A stretch of DNA of 64,000 bases from Epithemia pelagica (Eukaryota; Bacillariophyta; Bacillariophyceae; Surirellales; Surirellaceae). Below the pieces are notes generated by a model that was given only the letters and a program-made list of their open reading frames with translations, was not told the origin of the DNA and did no database searches. Positions 1-10,490 of the stretch are shown piece after piece. Every line of letters begins with the position of its first letter. Within the stretch, counting starts at the first letter, position 1. The translations under genes were made by a program, and so were the position numbers. The stretch covers positions 1,240,001 through 1,304,000 of the forward strand of contig OX337234.1 in assembly GCA_946965045.2 (NCBI GenBank), in the 5' to 3' direction.

Positions 1-1947
1 CTGCGCATATAGTAACCGTCATTTGTCATTTCTGTAGGAAAAACATACACTAGCATAGATGAAACACTATCCCTAATGTCATTTCGGATTATCCCTAATG
101 GTAAAAATTGGTTTGGAGGGTTAAAAAAATTACAAAACCTGCGCTCAGCTTTTGTCGTTGCAAAACCTGAAATGACAGAAAACCCGGATTTGACGTCATA
201 TTTCCGGGTTTTTAGTGACGTGTCACCCTTCAGGTTTGGTTTTGTCGATGCTATAGGGACGGCCTCAGACACAACAGGATGACAGAAAAGCTTGCGGAGG
301 GTAGATCGAAATCGCAGACAAGATCTATCGCTAATCGCTAGAGTTGGGGTGTGCGGCAATAATCTTTTTGCATGATGCTGAAGGGTTCCAGTTCCAGTCC
401 CAGTAGACAGTAGACTTCATAGAAATAATAGAGGGATCTGGGATCTCTCCGATCTCCGATCTCCGCTTCTGGCGAACCCTCTGGGTTAGATTTTTGCAAC
501 TGAGAACTTGAGTTCGGTGCGACTTTCGCAGAGCAGTAAACACCACACTGTGATGACTCCACCTCCACCTCCAGCTCCACTGGCATCAGGCGCATCAGGC
601 AAATGCCATCGTCCTCCAAACTACGAACCCTATGATGCGTGAAGCTTCTCAGACCAAGTAGACCTTGAAGACTAAGAAATCTACAATCGACTCACATATT
701 TCGTAGTGTTGCTGTTATGATGCAATTCTAACTCCTATCTCGAAGCCTTTTGGTGACACCATAAGCCCTACTGACTTCAGACTGGAATCTCATCTGCCCT
801 GTCCTCTCTGGCTGTGTGCATCCAACAGTCTAGGTTGGTAGGTTTTGTATTTCGTATACTCATCACCCCCTTCTCTCTAAGACTATAATATACTACTCCC
901 AGTAGGTACTCCTTGCTCATACTCCTAGGAGTAGACTCAAAAGTAGGCCTGCCCCATACCCTAGCTAGATTCCACAAAAGGGATTCTCCTGTTGCTAGAG
1001 TAAGCAAGATTCGTTGATGCTGATGCATCTTCCACAATTCTTGGTGAGTGTTCTTTGTTGTTGTTCCGAGCTATCGAAGGTTCTCGAAAGGGATCTGCCG
1101 AACTCGTGATGTGATAACCATGTCGGCCGACAAAAAGGTCACAGCTCACGGGACTGCAAAGGAACGAGCTTTCGTGATTCGCGGGGAGGTGAGAGTAACA
1201 TAGCATCAGATAGCATCCCAAATCCCAATCCCATCAGGGAGGTGAACGATGCGGCGAGAGTTACGGAAAGCGTGGATGCACCATCCTTGCAAACAGTCTA
1301 GGTTGAGAGAACTGGGTTTCACGTTGGTGCCCCGTACGAATTATTTCCATGTTACCAGCCTGGTTGAAACCTAGTCCTGATGATTTGAAAAGGACGAATG
1401 AAATACTTCTGACCTCCCTATTTTGAGACTTGCTGGCATTGTATTTTGTCGTTTTACACGGTATAGCCGTTCGGTTGCCAAATGCGGTTTGATTCTTTGT
1501 TTATATTGCATGAGCTCAGGACTCAGGACCTACTCCTACAAGTACTTTCTATCTATTATCTCTATCTTTGCTATCCGTATGGGGCCACAATTTTTCAGTA
1601 CATTTGATCATGGTCGTGCGGAAATTTTAACGCGCGCCAGGCGACAAGCCGGACCTGTTGTTTTCGGGCGCCACGTGCCACTTTTGTCCAATGGGTCCAT
1701 TGTGCAATGCCACCAACCGAGGCGCCAAAGACATCGAGTTCTGCGCTCCGAGCAGCCTGTCAAAAGATCTACGAGAAGACCAGCACATACCCCGCCCGAG
1801 ACGATGGATCCTGGTTCCGAGGTTGTCGAAGGATGCCTCCATAAAGCGCAGGGACGTATCATCTCTGAGTGGACGTGATTCAAAGAAAAGGACAAGGACG
1901 GCGAAAATGGGCGGTGGGGACTACCAAGACTATCTTTTCATTATGTT
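1..1947. other. Gene-free stretch upstream of the 1948-2865 gene
   Basis: No open frame here has a recognisable domain or convincing composition. The frames between 1400 and 2020 overlap each other on both strands and look random. The left end holds a nested inverted repeat (161-241). It probably contains intergenic DNA and the 3' flank of the minus-strand gene. Confidence 0.5.
161..241. repeat. Nested inverted repeat
   Basis: An outer pair AAACCTGAA / TTCAGGTTT encloses an inner pair AAACCCGGA / TCCGGGTTT. A TGACGTCA box lies at the centre and TGACGTGTCA on the right arm. It could be a degenerate miniature element end or a hairpin. The TGACGTCA box is also a perfect CRE-type bZIP site, but no gene start is close enough to assign a regulatory role. 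Confidence 0.5.
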
Positions 1948-2865
1948 TCAGTTGTACAGGCTGCAAGGCACTCCAACGTTTTTCTTGCTGCTGGGGTTGC
2001 GTCCCGCGGTGCTGTTATAAGTGGTCGAGCCACCACTATTTTCAATCATCATCAACAATTCCGATTCATTTGAAGCATCATCCAGCACCATGTTGTTGTC
2101 GCGGTGACCCAAGGAACCTGCTGGCCACATGTTGGGCATCCAAGTCATGCGAGCAGACTGATAGCTGCCACTTGTGGGAAGTACAATCCTCTGATTCTCG
2201 CGGGTATTTTTGCGAGTTGCAAAGAGCCAAATGACCAAAAAGAACAGAATACCAATCAAAGAGACCACCGCGGGAAATCCGTACAAGAACATGATGCGTT
2301 GCGACGATTCGAGCTGTGTGACGGCGGAGTTGATCTGATTCAATTCAAACGTGACTGTCGCAAGCTCCGCATCCACCTGAGCCTTTTGAGTGTCAATCTC
2401 TCCCTGAAGTTTGTCAATGCTGACTTGGAGTTTGACGGACTGCACAAGCTCACTCTGCGCCATCTTTGCTTTCCACTCCGCCATTTCATCTTCCATACCC
2501 GCCTTCATCAGACTGAGCTCTGTCTCGGGGTCATTCTTGACTTTTTCTGTTTCGGCTTGGTCAATCTTTTGAAGCAAGACCATTTGCTGAAGAGTATACT
2601 CTTTCAGCTGTTGGACCTTGCTGTCAATCTCTTGGTTCATGTCATCGACGTCATGTTGCTCAATGCCACTCAAAAGATCCAGCTTGGAAGCCCATAGCTG
2701 CTCGTCCGCCGCTAGGTCCTTTGTTGTCTGATCTGCCTCCTTTCGGAGTGCCGCAATCTGGTCGGCATTCAAGTTAAACTTACCTGAAAGGTCCTTTAAG
2801 GCGTTGGTGTTTTGTTTGACCTTGTCCATGTTGATAGACGACGGTTTGGAAGAGTGGCCTCCCAT
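1948..2865 (-). CDS. Coiled-coil single-pass membrane protein, function unknown
   Basis: A 305-residue protein starting at an ATG, with a small Gly-rich N-terminus (MGGHSSK) that resembles an N-myristoylation site. Residues 30-185 are Lys/Glu/Gln-rich with heptad-like spacing and should form a long coiled coil. Residues 191-216 are strongly hydrophobic and followed by a basic stop-transfer patch (TRKNTREN), so one transmembrane helix is likely. The last 90 residues are polar and low complexity, probably disordered. I recognise no enzymatic motif. The architecture suggests a tethering or scaffold role at a membrane, but that is inference only. Confidence 0.75.
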   Translation of the reverse strand: MGGHSSKPSSINMDKVKQNTNALKDLSGKFNLNADQIAALRKEADQTTKDLAADEQLWASKLDLLSGIEQHDVDDMNQEIDSKVQQLKEYTLQQMVLLQKIDQAETEKVKNDPETELSLMKAGMEDEMAEWKAKMAQSELVQSVKLQVSIDKLQGEIDTQKAQVDAELATVTFELNQINSAVTQLESSQRIMFLYGFPAVVSLIGILFFLVIWLFATRKNTRENQRIVLPTSGSYQSARMTWMPNMWPAGSLGHRDNNMVLDDASNESELLMMIENSGGSTTYNSTAGRNPSSKKNVGVPCSLYN

Positions 2866-3707
2866 GAGTCGTCCTCTAATTTATGAGCCACTTTGTGTGG
2901 GTCGTAGACGAAAACGGTGTTACTTTCGTGTGAAACTTTCGGGTGAAACTTTCAGGTCAAGTTGCCTCTTCCTCCCCGTAGATAGCATTTCCAGTTTGTG
3001 AGTGATAGCTGTCGTTGAAACTCGTAGCTTTTTATCATATCCCGCGTGGCGATGAGGAATGACTTTTGTTATATTTTCTCGTCCCCATGACTGCAACGAT
3101 TGTTCGCACGGAGGAGCATGCTTCGAGAAAAGGAAGAAACGAATAACTTGATCCTTCCGACTAGGTGGACGATATGGAGACGTGGTCTGTTGTTGCGCCA
3201 TTTTCATACAGTTCGAGTGGCTTATTTTCCGACTACCAGTCTACATACTGCAAGTGATTAGTTTGTGATGAGAGTACTCCTACTCGCATGTGTTTAGTAG
3301 CAACCCTATCAATAACGAGATGATAATCCAAGCTGATTGCTCGTTGGAAGACGAATTCTCACCCTGTTTGATTCCATTACATGCTCTAAGGAATCTGACG
3401 AATTACGAGTCCCATTCTCGTGCTCTTTCTCTTGCAACAAGACCCTTCAAAATTGGCTCATATCATAGCAGGGGTAGGTAGAGCAAATGCGACGTGACCA
3501 AACTTGGTCAGTCGTACTATACTGTGGCTGGGAGTTTTGTCTTGTGGATAGCACATAGGACAGACAGTCAAGTCACTGACCAATGGTGATGTGACGTGAC
3601 GGACTCCGTTACAGGTCATTGTCATCCGTTGTCATGCCATTTACTCCACTCTCAAGACCCCATCGTCTTGATTGTGTTGTTGAACACTGATTCCGACCTG
3701 CTGTCCT
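2866..3707. other. Intergenic region between divergent genes
   Basis: The region lies between the minus-strand gene at 1948-2865 and the plus-strand gene beginning near 3708, so it probably holds both promoters. No domain-bearing frame was found. It contains GA/CT-rich stretches and the direct repeat GTGAAACTTTCGGGTGAAACTTTC near 2930. Confidence 0.4.
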
Positions 3708-5381
3708 TTGTCATCCTCATCATCATCATCGGAAGAAGAGGGTCAGCCATCGCCAGTCCGAAGGAACGAGAGAGAGGCAGCCTCCGTGTGCCATAGTAGT
3801 TCTTCCAAGATTCCGTCGACAACGACGACCAGTACCACCAGGTTCCAGTACAACAACCACAACGACAAGCGACTTTCTCCTCGTGCAGCCCTCTTGATTA
3901 CCTTGAAACGCAACAAAAGCTTGTTTTGTATCAAAGGGTATCGTCAATTTTGGACCATCTTGCTTTTGCTGTCACTTGTCGTTGGTACCATTTTCTCCCT
4001 TTCTTGCTGGTGTTCCACCACCAACTGTTCGTGGTGGCCCCAGCTGCTCTTTCCTCGATTGGTCCACCACCACCAAAAATCACACTTTCATCACTTGCAT
4101 TATCCACAACAACATCAACAACAACATTTCAAGAAGCAATTAGCTCGTAACTTTTTGAGAGGCATCCGACGTGATCCAGCACATTCCAGTCACCCATACA
4201 GCAGTGGCAGCGGTATCCATTTCCAACCTGTTTCGGGACCGTCTACTACTACAACAACAGCATCTACTACACCCTTAGCCACTGGAACACGAGCTCCTTC
4301 GGCGTCCACAGAATCTTACCAAGGAACCTCCCTCACCACAAGCAGTAGCAGGAACAGCCGTATGGGGATCACCATGTCATCGTCATCGGCACCCACACTC
4401 AGCGTGTTGCAAAAGCAAAATGCCGAAACGAGCAATGCCTTGATTGAATATTTCACCTCGTCAAGGTCGGCCGACTTTGTCAAATTGGCCGAGTACGAAG
4501 GAGACTTGACTGCTCGTCGAGATCAGGAAGACGATGACAAACTGGCCAAGGGCATTGAATTTGCCAAGGAAAAGGGTGTCATTGATCCCAGGTTTGTCCC
4601 ACAACCCTATGTGGAAATTGATGTCTTGGGCAAGTCACCTCAGCAAGTCGCCGATCAAATCTTGCAACAGACGATTCATACCAAGGACGCTGAAAGTGGT
4701 GTCATTGTCTTGGTCGGTTTGTCCGGAACGGGCAAGGGAACGACCGTGGCCCAATTGCGACAAAAATTACAAGACGAACAAGGCAAACAAGTCGTCACCT
4801 GGTCCAATGGGAATATTTTTCGAAGCGTCACCTTGTTGGCCGCCACTTGGTGCGAACAACAACCCAACGGTCCTGTGGACATTCAACAAGCCTTGACCAA
4901 GGAAAATTTGGCCCAATTCATGTCCATGTTGTCCTTTGGTAAATTCGGTCAGGACGACAAGTACGATACTCGCATTCAAGGATTGGGTTTGGATTTGTTC
5001 GTGTCGGAGGTTCAAAACACGTTGCTGAAATCTCCCAAGGTATCTCAAAACATTCCCACGGTCGCCCAAGTGACACAGGGTGAAGTTATTTTGTTTGCCG
5101 CCGAGGCCATGCAACGCATGACGACCGAAACACCCAATTTGTTTGTCTTGTTGGAAGGACGGGCCCAAACCGTCAATTACGTGCCCACCGACCATCGCTT
5201 TTCCCTCGTTTTGAGTGATGCCAGTTTGATTGGCAAACGACGAGCCGCCCAACGTGTCATGGCGGAAACCCTCAAACACATTCCAGATGGCAGCACTACA
5301 GAGGAAAATGCGGCTGTCGAACAAGCCATGCAAACCGCCTTGACCAGTCTAGTCCAAGAGATTTCGACCACCTCTTCCTAA
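3708..5381 (+). CDS. Cytidylate-kinase-like P-loop NTPase, possible membrane anchor
   Basis: The open frame covers 557 codons. The C-terminal 230 residues have a P-loop (GLSGTGKGT, about residues 337-345), and the downstream layout of conserved blocks resembles the CMP/dCMP kinase family, including a late basic KRRAAQR segment that could form the lid. The N-terminal half is rich in Ser/Thr/His/Gln. A hydrophobic helix at about residues 82-100 could make it a type II membrane protein. The frame opens at a TTG after a stop at 3681 and has no ATG until 4362 (MGIT) and 4374. Either translation starts there, giving about 339 residues with the kinase domain complete, or an upstream exon was missed. 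The kinase call is by motif and arrangement; substrate is not proven. Confidence 0.65.
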   Translation: MSSSSSSSEEEGQPSPVRRNEREAASVCHSSSSKIPSTTTTSTTRFQYNNHNDKRLSPRAALLITLKRNKSLFCIKGYRQFWTILLLLSLVVGTIFSLSCWCSTTNCSWWPQLLFPRLVHHHQKSHFHHLHYPQQHQQQHFKKQLARNFLRGIRRDPAHSSHPYSSGSGIHFQPVSGPSTTTTTASTTPLATGTRAPSASTESYQGTSLTTSSSRNSRMGITMSSSSAPTLSVLQKQNAETSNALIEYFTSSRSADFVKLAEYEGDLTARRDQEDDDKLAKGIEFAKEKGVIDPRFVPQPYVEIDVLGKSPQQVADQILQQTIHTKDAESGVIVLVGLSGTGKGTTVAQLRQKLQDEQGKQVVTWSNGNIFRSVTLLAATWCEQQPNGPVDIQQALTKENLAQFMSMLSFGKFGQDDKYDTRIQGLGLDLFVSEVQNTLLKSPKVSQNIPTVAQVTQGEVILFAAEAMQRMTTETPNLFVLLEGRAQTVNYVPTDHRFSLVLSDASLIGKRRAAQRVMAETLKHIPDGSTTEENAAVEQAMQTALTSLVQEISTTSS

Positions 5382-5675
5382 CTTATAGAAAGCATTGCAA
5401 CGACATGACGCGTGTATCTTGTTGCAGTGGATGGACCTACTTAATAGCTATTCCAAATCTCTTGTGCATACGATAGACTGTCCAATGGTCCATCATGGCA
5501 TCCTTCCTAGAGAAATACGTAGTCAGGCATATCGACTTGATCGTTTTTCTCTCTACAATACTGTTATCGAAACTACAACATTGGTTTCATAAAACTATGC
5601 AGGAGGGAAGAATGACAACCGTTTGGGCCACTCGGACTCTGTCGAGTGAAAATGGTCTTGCGCGCGATTCGCATA

Positions 5676-6563
5676 TCATGACTGTGACGGATGTTGTCGA
5701 GCCAAGAGACCCTGGAGTTGTCCGGATTGAAGTGCCTCTTCAAGCTCCTGCGTACTTCCCAAATGGAGTCCATCCACAAAGACAAACGGTACGGCCGTCG
5801 TCGTCGTCAGTGTCGTTTCAGCCGAACTACTACTAGTCGTCATGAGAACCAACTCGTGTCGAATCCCTTTGGCATCGGGCATTTCGGAAATATCATGAAA
5901 GGCCACATGGACATGTTTGTGGACAAACTCGTCGTGTTCCAACAAGTCCTTGGCCCTTTGACTTGCGGTACCATTCTTGCTGCTGCTTTCCGAGTCCTGG
6001 TGGTGGTTGGCAAATCCTTCGCCCCAGACCACAATTTCATGCGCATTGTTTTCATGTTCAATCATGGTGCGCAACAAGGCACATCCCCCAGTGGCTTTTT
6101 CATGCTTGTCATTGGCGTCATGGTCCACATCCTCCTTCTTTTCTTCGTCGTCTTCTTCACGATTCTCGGTTTGGACCTTCTCGTTTTCGTTCTGGTCCGA
6201 CGAGTGCAGTAGGAGACGTTCCAATTCTCCGCTATGGTAGGCGGCAAGGAGAGCCTCATGTCCCGCATACGACGTTTGGTTTTGGACCACAATTTGAGGA
6301 ATCACCGTCGGTTTCGTAGGGACACCACTTGTCGTCTTGGTTGGAGCGTCGGCCCGCTGCCATTTGGTCAAGACGCGTTCAATCGCGATCCCATCGGGTA
6401 CCAAATTGAGATTATGAATTCTCAAGGGAATGGTAGGAAAGTTGGTTTGCAAGAGTTGTTGACTGCGAATACTATCGGCACAATACGATTTGGACCACAC
6501 AACGACCGGATGGTCGTTTTGCTCGGCTTGAATGTAGTTCCAAATCCATGTGTCGTTTCTCAT
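5676..6563 (-). CDS. Tandem glutaredoxin-like protein, second domain lacking the catalytic Cys
   Basis: The frame is open from 6875, but the best start is the ATG at 6563 (MRNDTW), because the upstream part is basic low complexity; this gives 295 residues. Domain 1 (residues 18-120) has the glutaredoxin strand VVVWSKSYC with a CADS active site (Cys28, monothiol-like), a cis-proline segment TVIPQ and a Gly-containing C-terminal helix. Residues 121-165 are an acidic linker. Domain 2 (172-290) repeats the fold, with AVPFVFVDG around the cis-Pro and the same terminal helix pattern. Its active-site position reads GEGFANHH, so no redox cysteine is present. The protein may bind glutathione, a metal centre or a partner rather than reduce disulfides with domain 2. 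Confidence 0.7.
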   Translation of the reverse strand: MRNDTWIWNYIQAEQNDHPVVVWSKSYCADSIRSQQLLQTNFPTIPLRIHNLNLVPDGIAIERVLTKWQRADAPTKTTSGVPTKPTVIPQIVVQNQTSYAGHEALLAAYHSGELERLLLHSSDQNENEKVQTENREEDDEEKKEDVDHDANDKHEKATGGCALLRTMIEHENNAHEIVVWGEGFANHHQDSESSSKNGTASQRAKDLLEHDEFVHKHVHVAFHDISEMPDAKGIRHELVLMTTSSSSAETTLTTTTAVPFVFVDGLHLGSTQELEEALQSGQLQGLLARQHPSQS

Positions 6564-7206
6564 GATACAATAGTGTTGTTGTGGCAATTCTTGGTAATGT
6601 TCTAGTTCCAGAAACTTGTTGGGTTGCGTTCGATCCAATCTCTCTCCAGCAGCAAGGGATTTTTTTGCCTCTGGGATTGTGTTGTTGCAGTTTCTCTTCT
6701 TGCTTGTGTGCGATTTTGTGAGCTCAGCGTTTTTGTGAAAAGACGGAAGGCGTGTGCGTGTGTGTGTCCCGCGACATGGACGTGACCCGACAGCATTTCC
6801 CGAGCGGTTTCGTGGAGCTTCTTCGTTGATGCGCGAGCCCGTCGTCCGATGCGGCGCGCGCGGTTCGTACGTCACCTGGGACTCAAAACAAAAACCGAGT
6901 CCCCAGTCGCTCGATGCCTCCCTCCGGCAGCAGTCATCTTTTCACGAACAACAACCCAAATAGACTTATGGCGTTCTCTTGTGGATGTCACAGGAAAAGA
7001 CAAACCCGAAGTTCGTTCATCCATCAAAAAGAGACTGCGTTTGTTCTAGTAATGCATCGTTGGATCTCCAAGGTTGCGGAGACGGTTGAGTAGAGGATCG
7101 GTATCATATCTCGGTGTGGACAGCAAGTCCATGCCACGAGGCAAGGAGTGACCACAGTCATCATCATCCTTGCGGCCACAATTCACTCGAGTGTGAGAAA
7201 AGAGAA
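6564..7206. other. Intergenic region between two glutaredoxin-type genes
   Basis: The minus-strand frame remains open into this region but codes only basic low-complexity sequence, so it is probably 5' flank. No other domain is visible. It separates the divergent tandem glutaredoxin gene and the broken Grx-DEP-DUF547 gene. Confidence 0.4.
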
Positions 7207-7370
7207 ATGGGTCGAATCACAGTGTTTACATGTCCGATGACTTGAATTCCAAGCAAGTACTCAAGGAATTGGACCGTCGGTCGTTGCCCTACGTGGAAAT
7301 CGATGTCGGTGCCCATCCTTCCAAACGCCTCGATTTGGAAGCTCTCACCGGAGTAGCGGCCGTGCCACAA

Positions 7371-7468
7371 TGAAAAGGGGAAGGGTTATAGGGATAAGCC
7401 CGACCACTCGACCAATAGCGCTATTGGTCGAGTGGTCGGGCTTATCCCTATAACCCTTCCCCTTTTCA
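7371..7468. repeat. Left 98-bp perfect palindrome of the element
   Basis: Arms 7371-7419 and 7420-7468 are exact reverse complements with no loop; the centre is AATAGC|GCTATT. Such a sequence can extrude as a full cruciform. Confidence 0.95.
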
Positions 7469-7720
7469 AAAGATAACACTGGGGGGCCACATTGGTGGAC
7501 ACTGCCCCAGGAAATCTCCGCCCCTCCTGGAAGGGACTCGCGCTAATTGGTTACCGATGTGGCCCCCTGAACGTGGTAGGTCGGCGCCGAATCTGCGATA
7601 CCTCATGCTCTACTGGCTTACTCTTAGGCTTTACAACGTCAGTCGCTACCAAACTCTACACACTCGCTACAATTTTGCGTTTCCACAGGGACCCGATCCT
7701 GTGACCTCAGTGTTATCTTT

Positions 7721-7818
7721 TGAAAAGGGGAAGGGTTATAGGGATAAGCCCGACCACTCGACCAATAGCGCTATTGGTCGAGTGGTCGGGCTTGTCCCTA
7801 TAACCCTTCCCCTTTTCA
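7721..7818. repeat. Right 98-bp palindrome of the element
   Basis: Same 98-bp sequence as 7371-7468 apart from a single A-to-G change near 7794, which breaks one base pair of the palindrome. Near-identity of the two copies implies recent insertion or ongoing homogenisation. Confidence 0.95.
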
Positions 7819-9707
7819 CACAAGTCTTTTTCAATACCCGTTACATTGGTGGACTGGAAGACTGTTTGTACGAATTGCGCAAATGGGATCGTCAAACCCG
7901 CTATGCGACACTCGTGGAAAAGTATCAAGCGGAAATTGCTTCCGGCTTTGATCCGGACAATGCCCGGTTGGCCCTTCCCGACCACAACGAGAGGGTTGTC
8001 GAGGAACCGGCCAAGGCTCGCAAATGCAAGGCCGTTTTGGAAATGCCGGATGGGTCCACCACGATTGCCATTCGAAAAGTGGTCGAGGTCTTGCTTCAAC
8101 ATATTCCACTCGAATCGCTCGTGTACCAGCCCAGTGGTGCCACCTTTGCCAATAGTGCGTCCGGTGACACGGTGGTGGAATCCCTGCAATCGGCCTGGGG
8201 GATCAGCCCCACCGAGGCGGTGGATTGGGCCGAACACTTGACCGAACAAGGTCTGCTCTACCATGTCGATTCGCACAATTTTCCACCCCATCTCCGATCC
8301 AGTTTTCAACACACACCCAAGGATTTGTATCGACTCTGTTGTCACGCCGATCCTTGGACCTTGAACTCGTACCTTCCCCTCTGGCCTTCGTCGGGCAGCA
8401 TACTCTCCCAAAATCTCAACAATAGTTTTGTCTTTACCGACTCGGCCGCCTCAGTGTCAAGTCGAGGGAGTGGTAGTACAGCGGCCAGTCCCAATGTGTC
8501 CTTATTGGATACCATTCACAATTTGCATCGACTCGTTGCCGTCATGGAATTGTCCAGTTTGGATCCCGAAACAGGTCGTCTGAATACACGGCATGCCATC
8601 ACGCTCACCAACTTTGTCAAGCTAGAAGAAACAGCCTGTGAACTTCAGGCTGTTTCCAAAGAATCTCTCTTTTTGCTCAGCGAAAATGAAATGACTGCCT
8701 TTTGTTTGAATCTCTATTCCATTTTGATTCGTTTGGCTCATCTCAAAGTCGGAACTCCCGCCACCGAAGCCGATCGATTGCATTTGTTGCAACATGTCAA
8801 GTTCCAACTCGCCGAGGAAACCTATACGCTGCAAGAATGGGTCGACATTCTCACGTATCGAACCGAATTCAAGGTCCACCTGAATCATCATGGGTCGTAC
8901 TCCCGGAGCAACAGCAATTTGCTTCCCATCAATCCCCATCACAATAACAGTTTTAGCGTGGCCGGAAGCCTGTACAGTGAACACGATGACTCCTCATCCG
9001 AAAGCTTGTCGGTCAAACGAGACAAGCGCTTGTTGTTGGCTCTCTTTGTGGGCCCCCATGGTGGATCGCGATGGAGTTTGCCCTTTGCCCGATACACGGC
9101 GCAACAGTTGGACCAAGAATTGGAAATCACCGCCCGCGTCTTTTGTCAAGACAATGCCCATGTCCTTGTGAATCGAGCCGAACATGCCGTCGAACTCGTT
9201 TCGTCCGTCTTTGTCACGTATCGCAGTGAATTTGCCGGTACCACCACCAAAAAACCATCCGACATGAATACAAGCCTTTTGGAAACAATTCATTCCTACT
9301 TGCATGGGAAGAAACGATCGGATTTGTCCGCCATGTTGCAGCAACAACAACACTATCAACAACAAAGTTTGAGCAGTAGTAGTAGTCGCAGTAGCAGTGA
9401 CAAGATTCGCATCGTGTACCGGGACCCCAACGAAGGCATTGGGGGTCGTCATGTCGTTCCGGGAAGCCCCATCTATCAAGCCGCAACTCTGGTCCAAACG
9501 CGGCGGCGCAGTGGCAATGCCGCCCTGACCAGCAGTCCCACCAGCAAGAAGAGTCCCGTCGCGGTCAAGGGAGGGGGAGCCCTCGTGGGCTCTTTGCTGC
9601 GACGCATGGATTCGAAACGACGAAAACAACAACAACAAGCCCAAAAAGGACGAAACGAATTGGATGCCGCAGCACCACGCCAAAGGTCATCGTCTCAATG
9701 GCAATAA

Positions 9708-10389
9708 TCATCCGACACAACACGAGAAAAAAGAGACTGGGCTCCGGCATACAGTGTGTGTTTTCGTTCGCCACGAGAGGAGGGAATCGATCCAAGAACA
9801 TGACGAGTTGGTATACACTCTCGTTACACACAACGCACGTGGGGAAAAGGGGGTCGATCGGAAACCGTGCACAAGACTTGTGTGTGCCAACCATTCGACG
9901 CGAATTCAAGGAACCATGCATTGGAACGAACCACCAATTCGGATGGGAAATCCGTCCAAGCGTCGTTTGCTCTAGTGCGTGGCTGAACATTAGGGGGAAT
10001 ATGAGTACGTTAATAGAAAGAGCTAATACGTTTGTACATCTACTAGCTAGTGTAACGAGTTTCGTCCGCGTCGTCTTGCAAGGGATAGCGTCCCACAACG
10101 AAGAACAAGTTGGATGATAATCCTCGTGTCCAGAAGGTTCCTCACAGCAGTCCCTCACCCATTCGGTCGCGCTGCTGAAACGAGGCCTCGTTATACATGA
10201 GGCCGGAAGCATGTGGTTCTCTCTCATCCCACTGAATATGAATTTTAAAAAGTGTCGAACTGCGGACGTAGAATTCCCTTTGTTCCTGCAACACTTGTTG
10301 TCTTTCATCCACCATCCTACTGCTCGTACTGTTATACATGAGGCCGAAAGCATGTGGTTCTCTTTCTCATCCCACTGCGAAAAGGAATA
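9708..10389. other. Region between convergent genes, carrying a tail duplication
   Basis: Between the convergent DUF547-type gene and the ankyrin gene. The left half has no recognisable content. The right half (10190-10389) is a duplicated piece of the ankyrin gene's 3' end. The 262-codon minus-strand frame across 9565-10353 has no domain and overlaps the DUF547 gene tail, so it is not called. Confidence 0.55.
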
Positions 10390-10490
10390 TTAAATGTTGT
10401 CAACTGGCCGCGGATGTAATTCCATTTGTTTCCGGAGAAACTCCAACACGTGTTGTCGTTCATCCACCATCGGACTACGACTCGTACTGG
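10190..10490. repeat. Tandem duplication (unit about 141 bp) of the ankyrin gene 3' end
   Basis: The block starting GTTATACATGAGGCC at 10190 recurs at 10331. Both copies continue with the GCATGTGGTTCTCT segment and end near CATCCACCATC. The second copy contains the stop codon and last roughly 30 codons of the 10390-12390 gene. The first copy is a diverged duplicate beyond the stop whose minus frame still reads MVDERQQVLQ. Confidence 0.8.

Larger units (their letters stand above)
7371..7818. mobile_element. 448-bp insertion whose two ends are each a 98-bp palindrome, TSD CACAA
   Basis: The element begins TGAAAAGGGG and ends CCCCTTTTCA, with CACAA directly repeated on both sides (7366-7370 and 7819-7823). 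Each end (7371-7468 and 7721-7818) is a 98-bp palindrome with 49-bp arms. The left copy is perfect and the right differs by one base near 7794. The 252-bp core (7469-7720) has its own 13-bp inverted termini AAAGATAACACTG, and an inner inverted pair GGGGGCCACAT / ATGTGGCCCCC. It encodes no transposase, so it is non-autonomous. It could be one MITE with self-complementary ends, or an older core flanked by two copies of a palindromic element. Confidence 0.9.
7207..9707 (+). pseudogene. Glutaredoxin-DEP-DUF547 protein, disrupted by a frameshift and an element insertion
   Basis: An N-terminal glutaredoxin strand starts at the ATG at 7207 (ITVFTCP). One missing base just after it shifts the frame before DDLNSKQVL. 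The glutaredoxin then reads cleanly to AVPQ at 7370, is interrupted by the 7371-7818 element, and resumes exactly in register as VFFNTRYIGG at 7819. Downstream come a DEP-like module (about 8060-8270) and a DUF547-like region (about 8500-9260, with an FCLNLYSILIRL block and a late DNAHVLVNRAE segment), then a Gln/Ser/Arg-rich tail ending with TAA at 9707. This domain order is known from plant and algal proteins. The open frame that begins at 7557 inside the element is an artefact of insertion. A shortened protein from a downstream start is possible. The second active-site Cys (CPxC) also appears absent. Confidence 0.8.

Noticed and set aside
1423-2234. Plus-strand frames at the left end
   Set aside because: They overlap the minus coding gene or each other and show no domain.
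7371-7818. The element as a spliced intron of the Grx-DEP-DUF547 gene
   Set aside because: No GT donor at the left junction and a clear 5-bp target duplication.
9565-10353. 262-codon minus-strand frame
   Set aside because: Overlaps the DUF547 tail, has no domain and starts inside a duplicated tail of the ankyrin gene.
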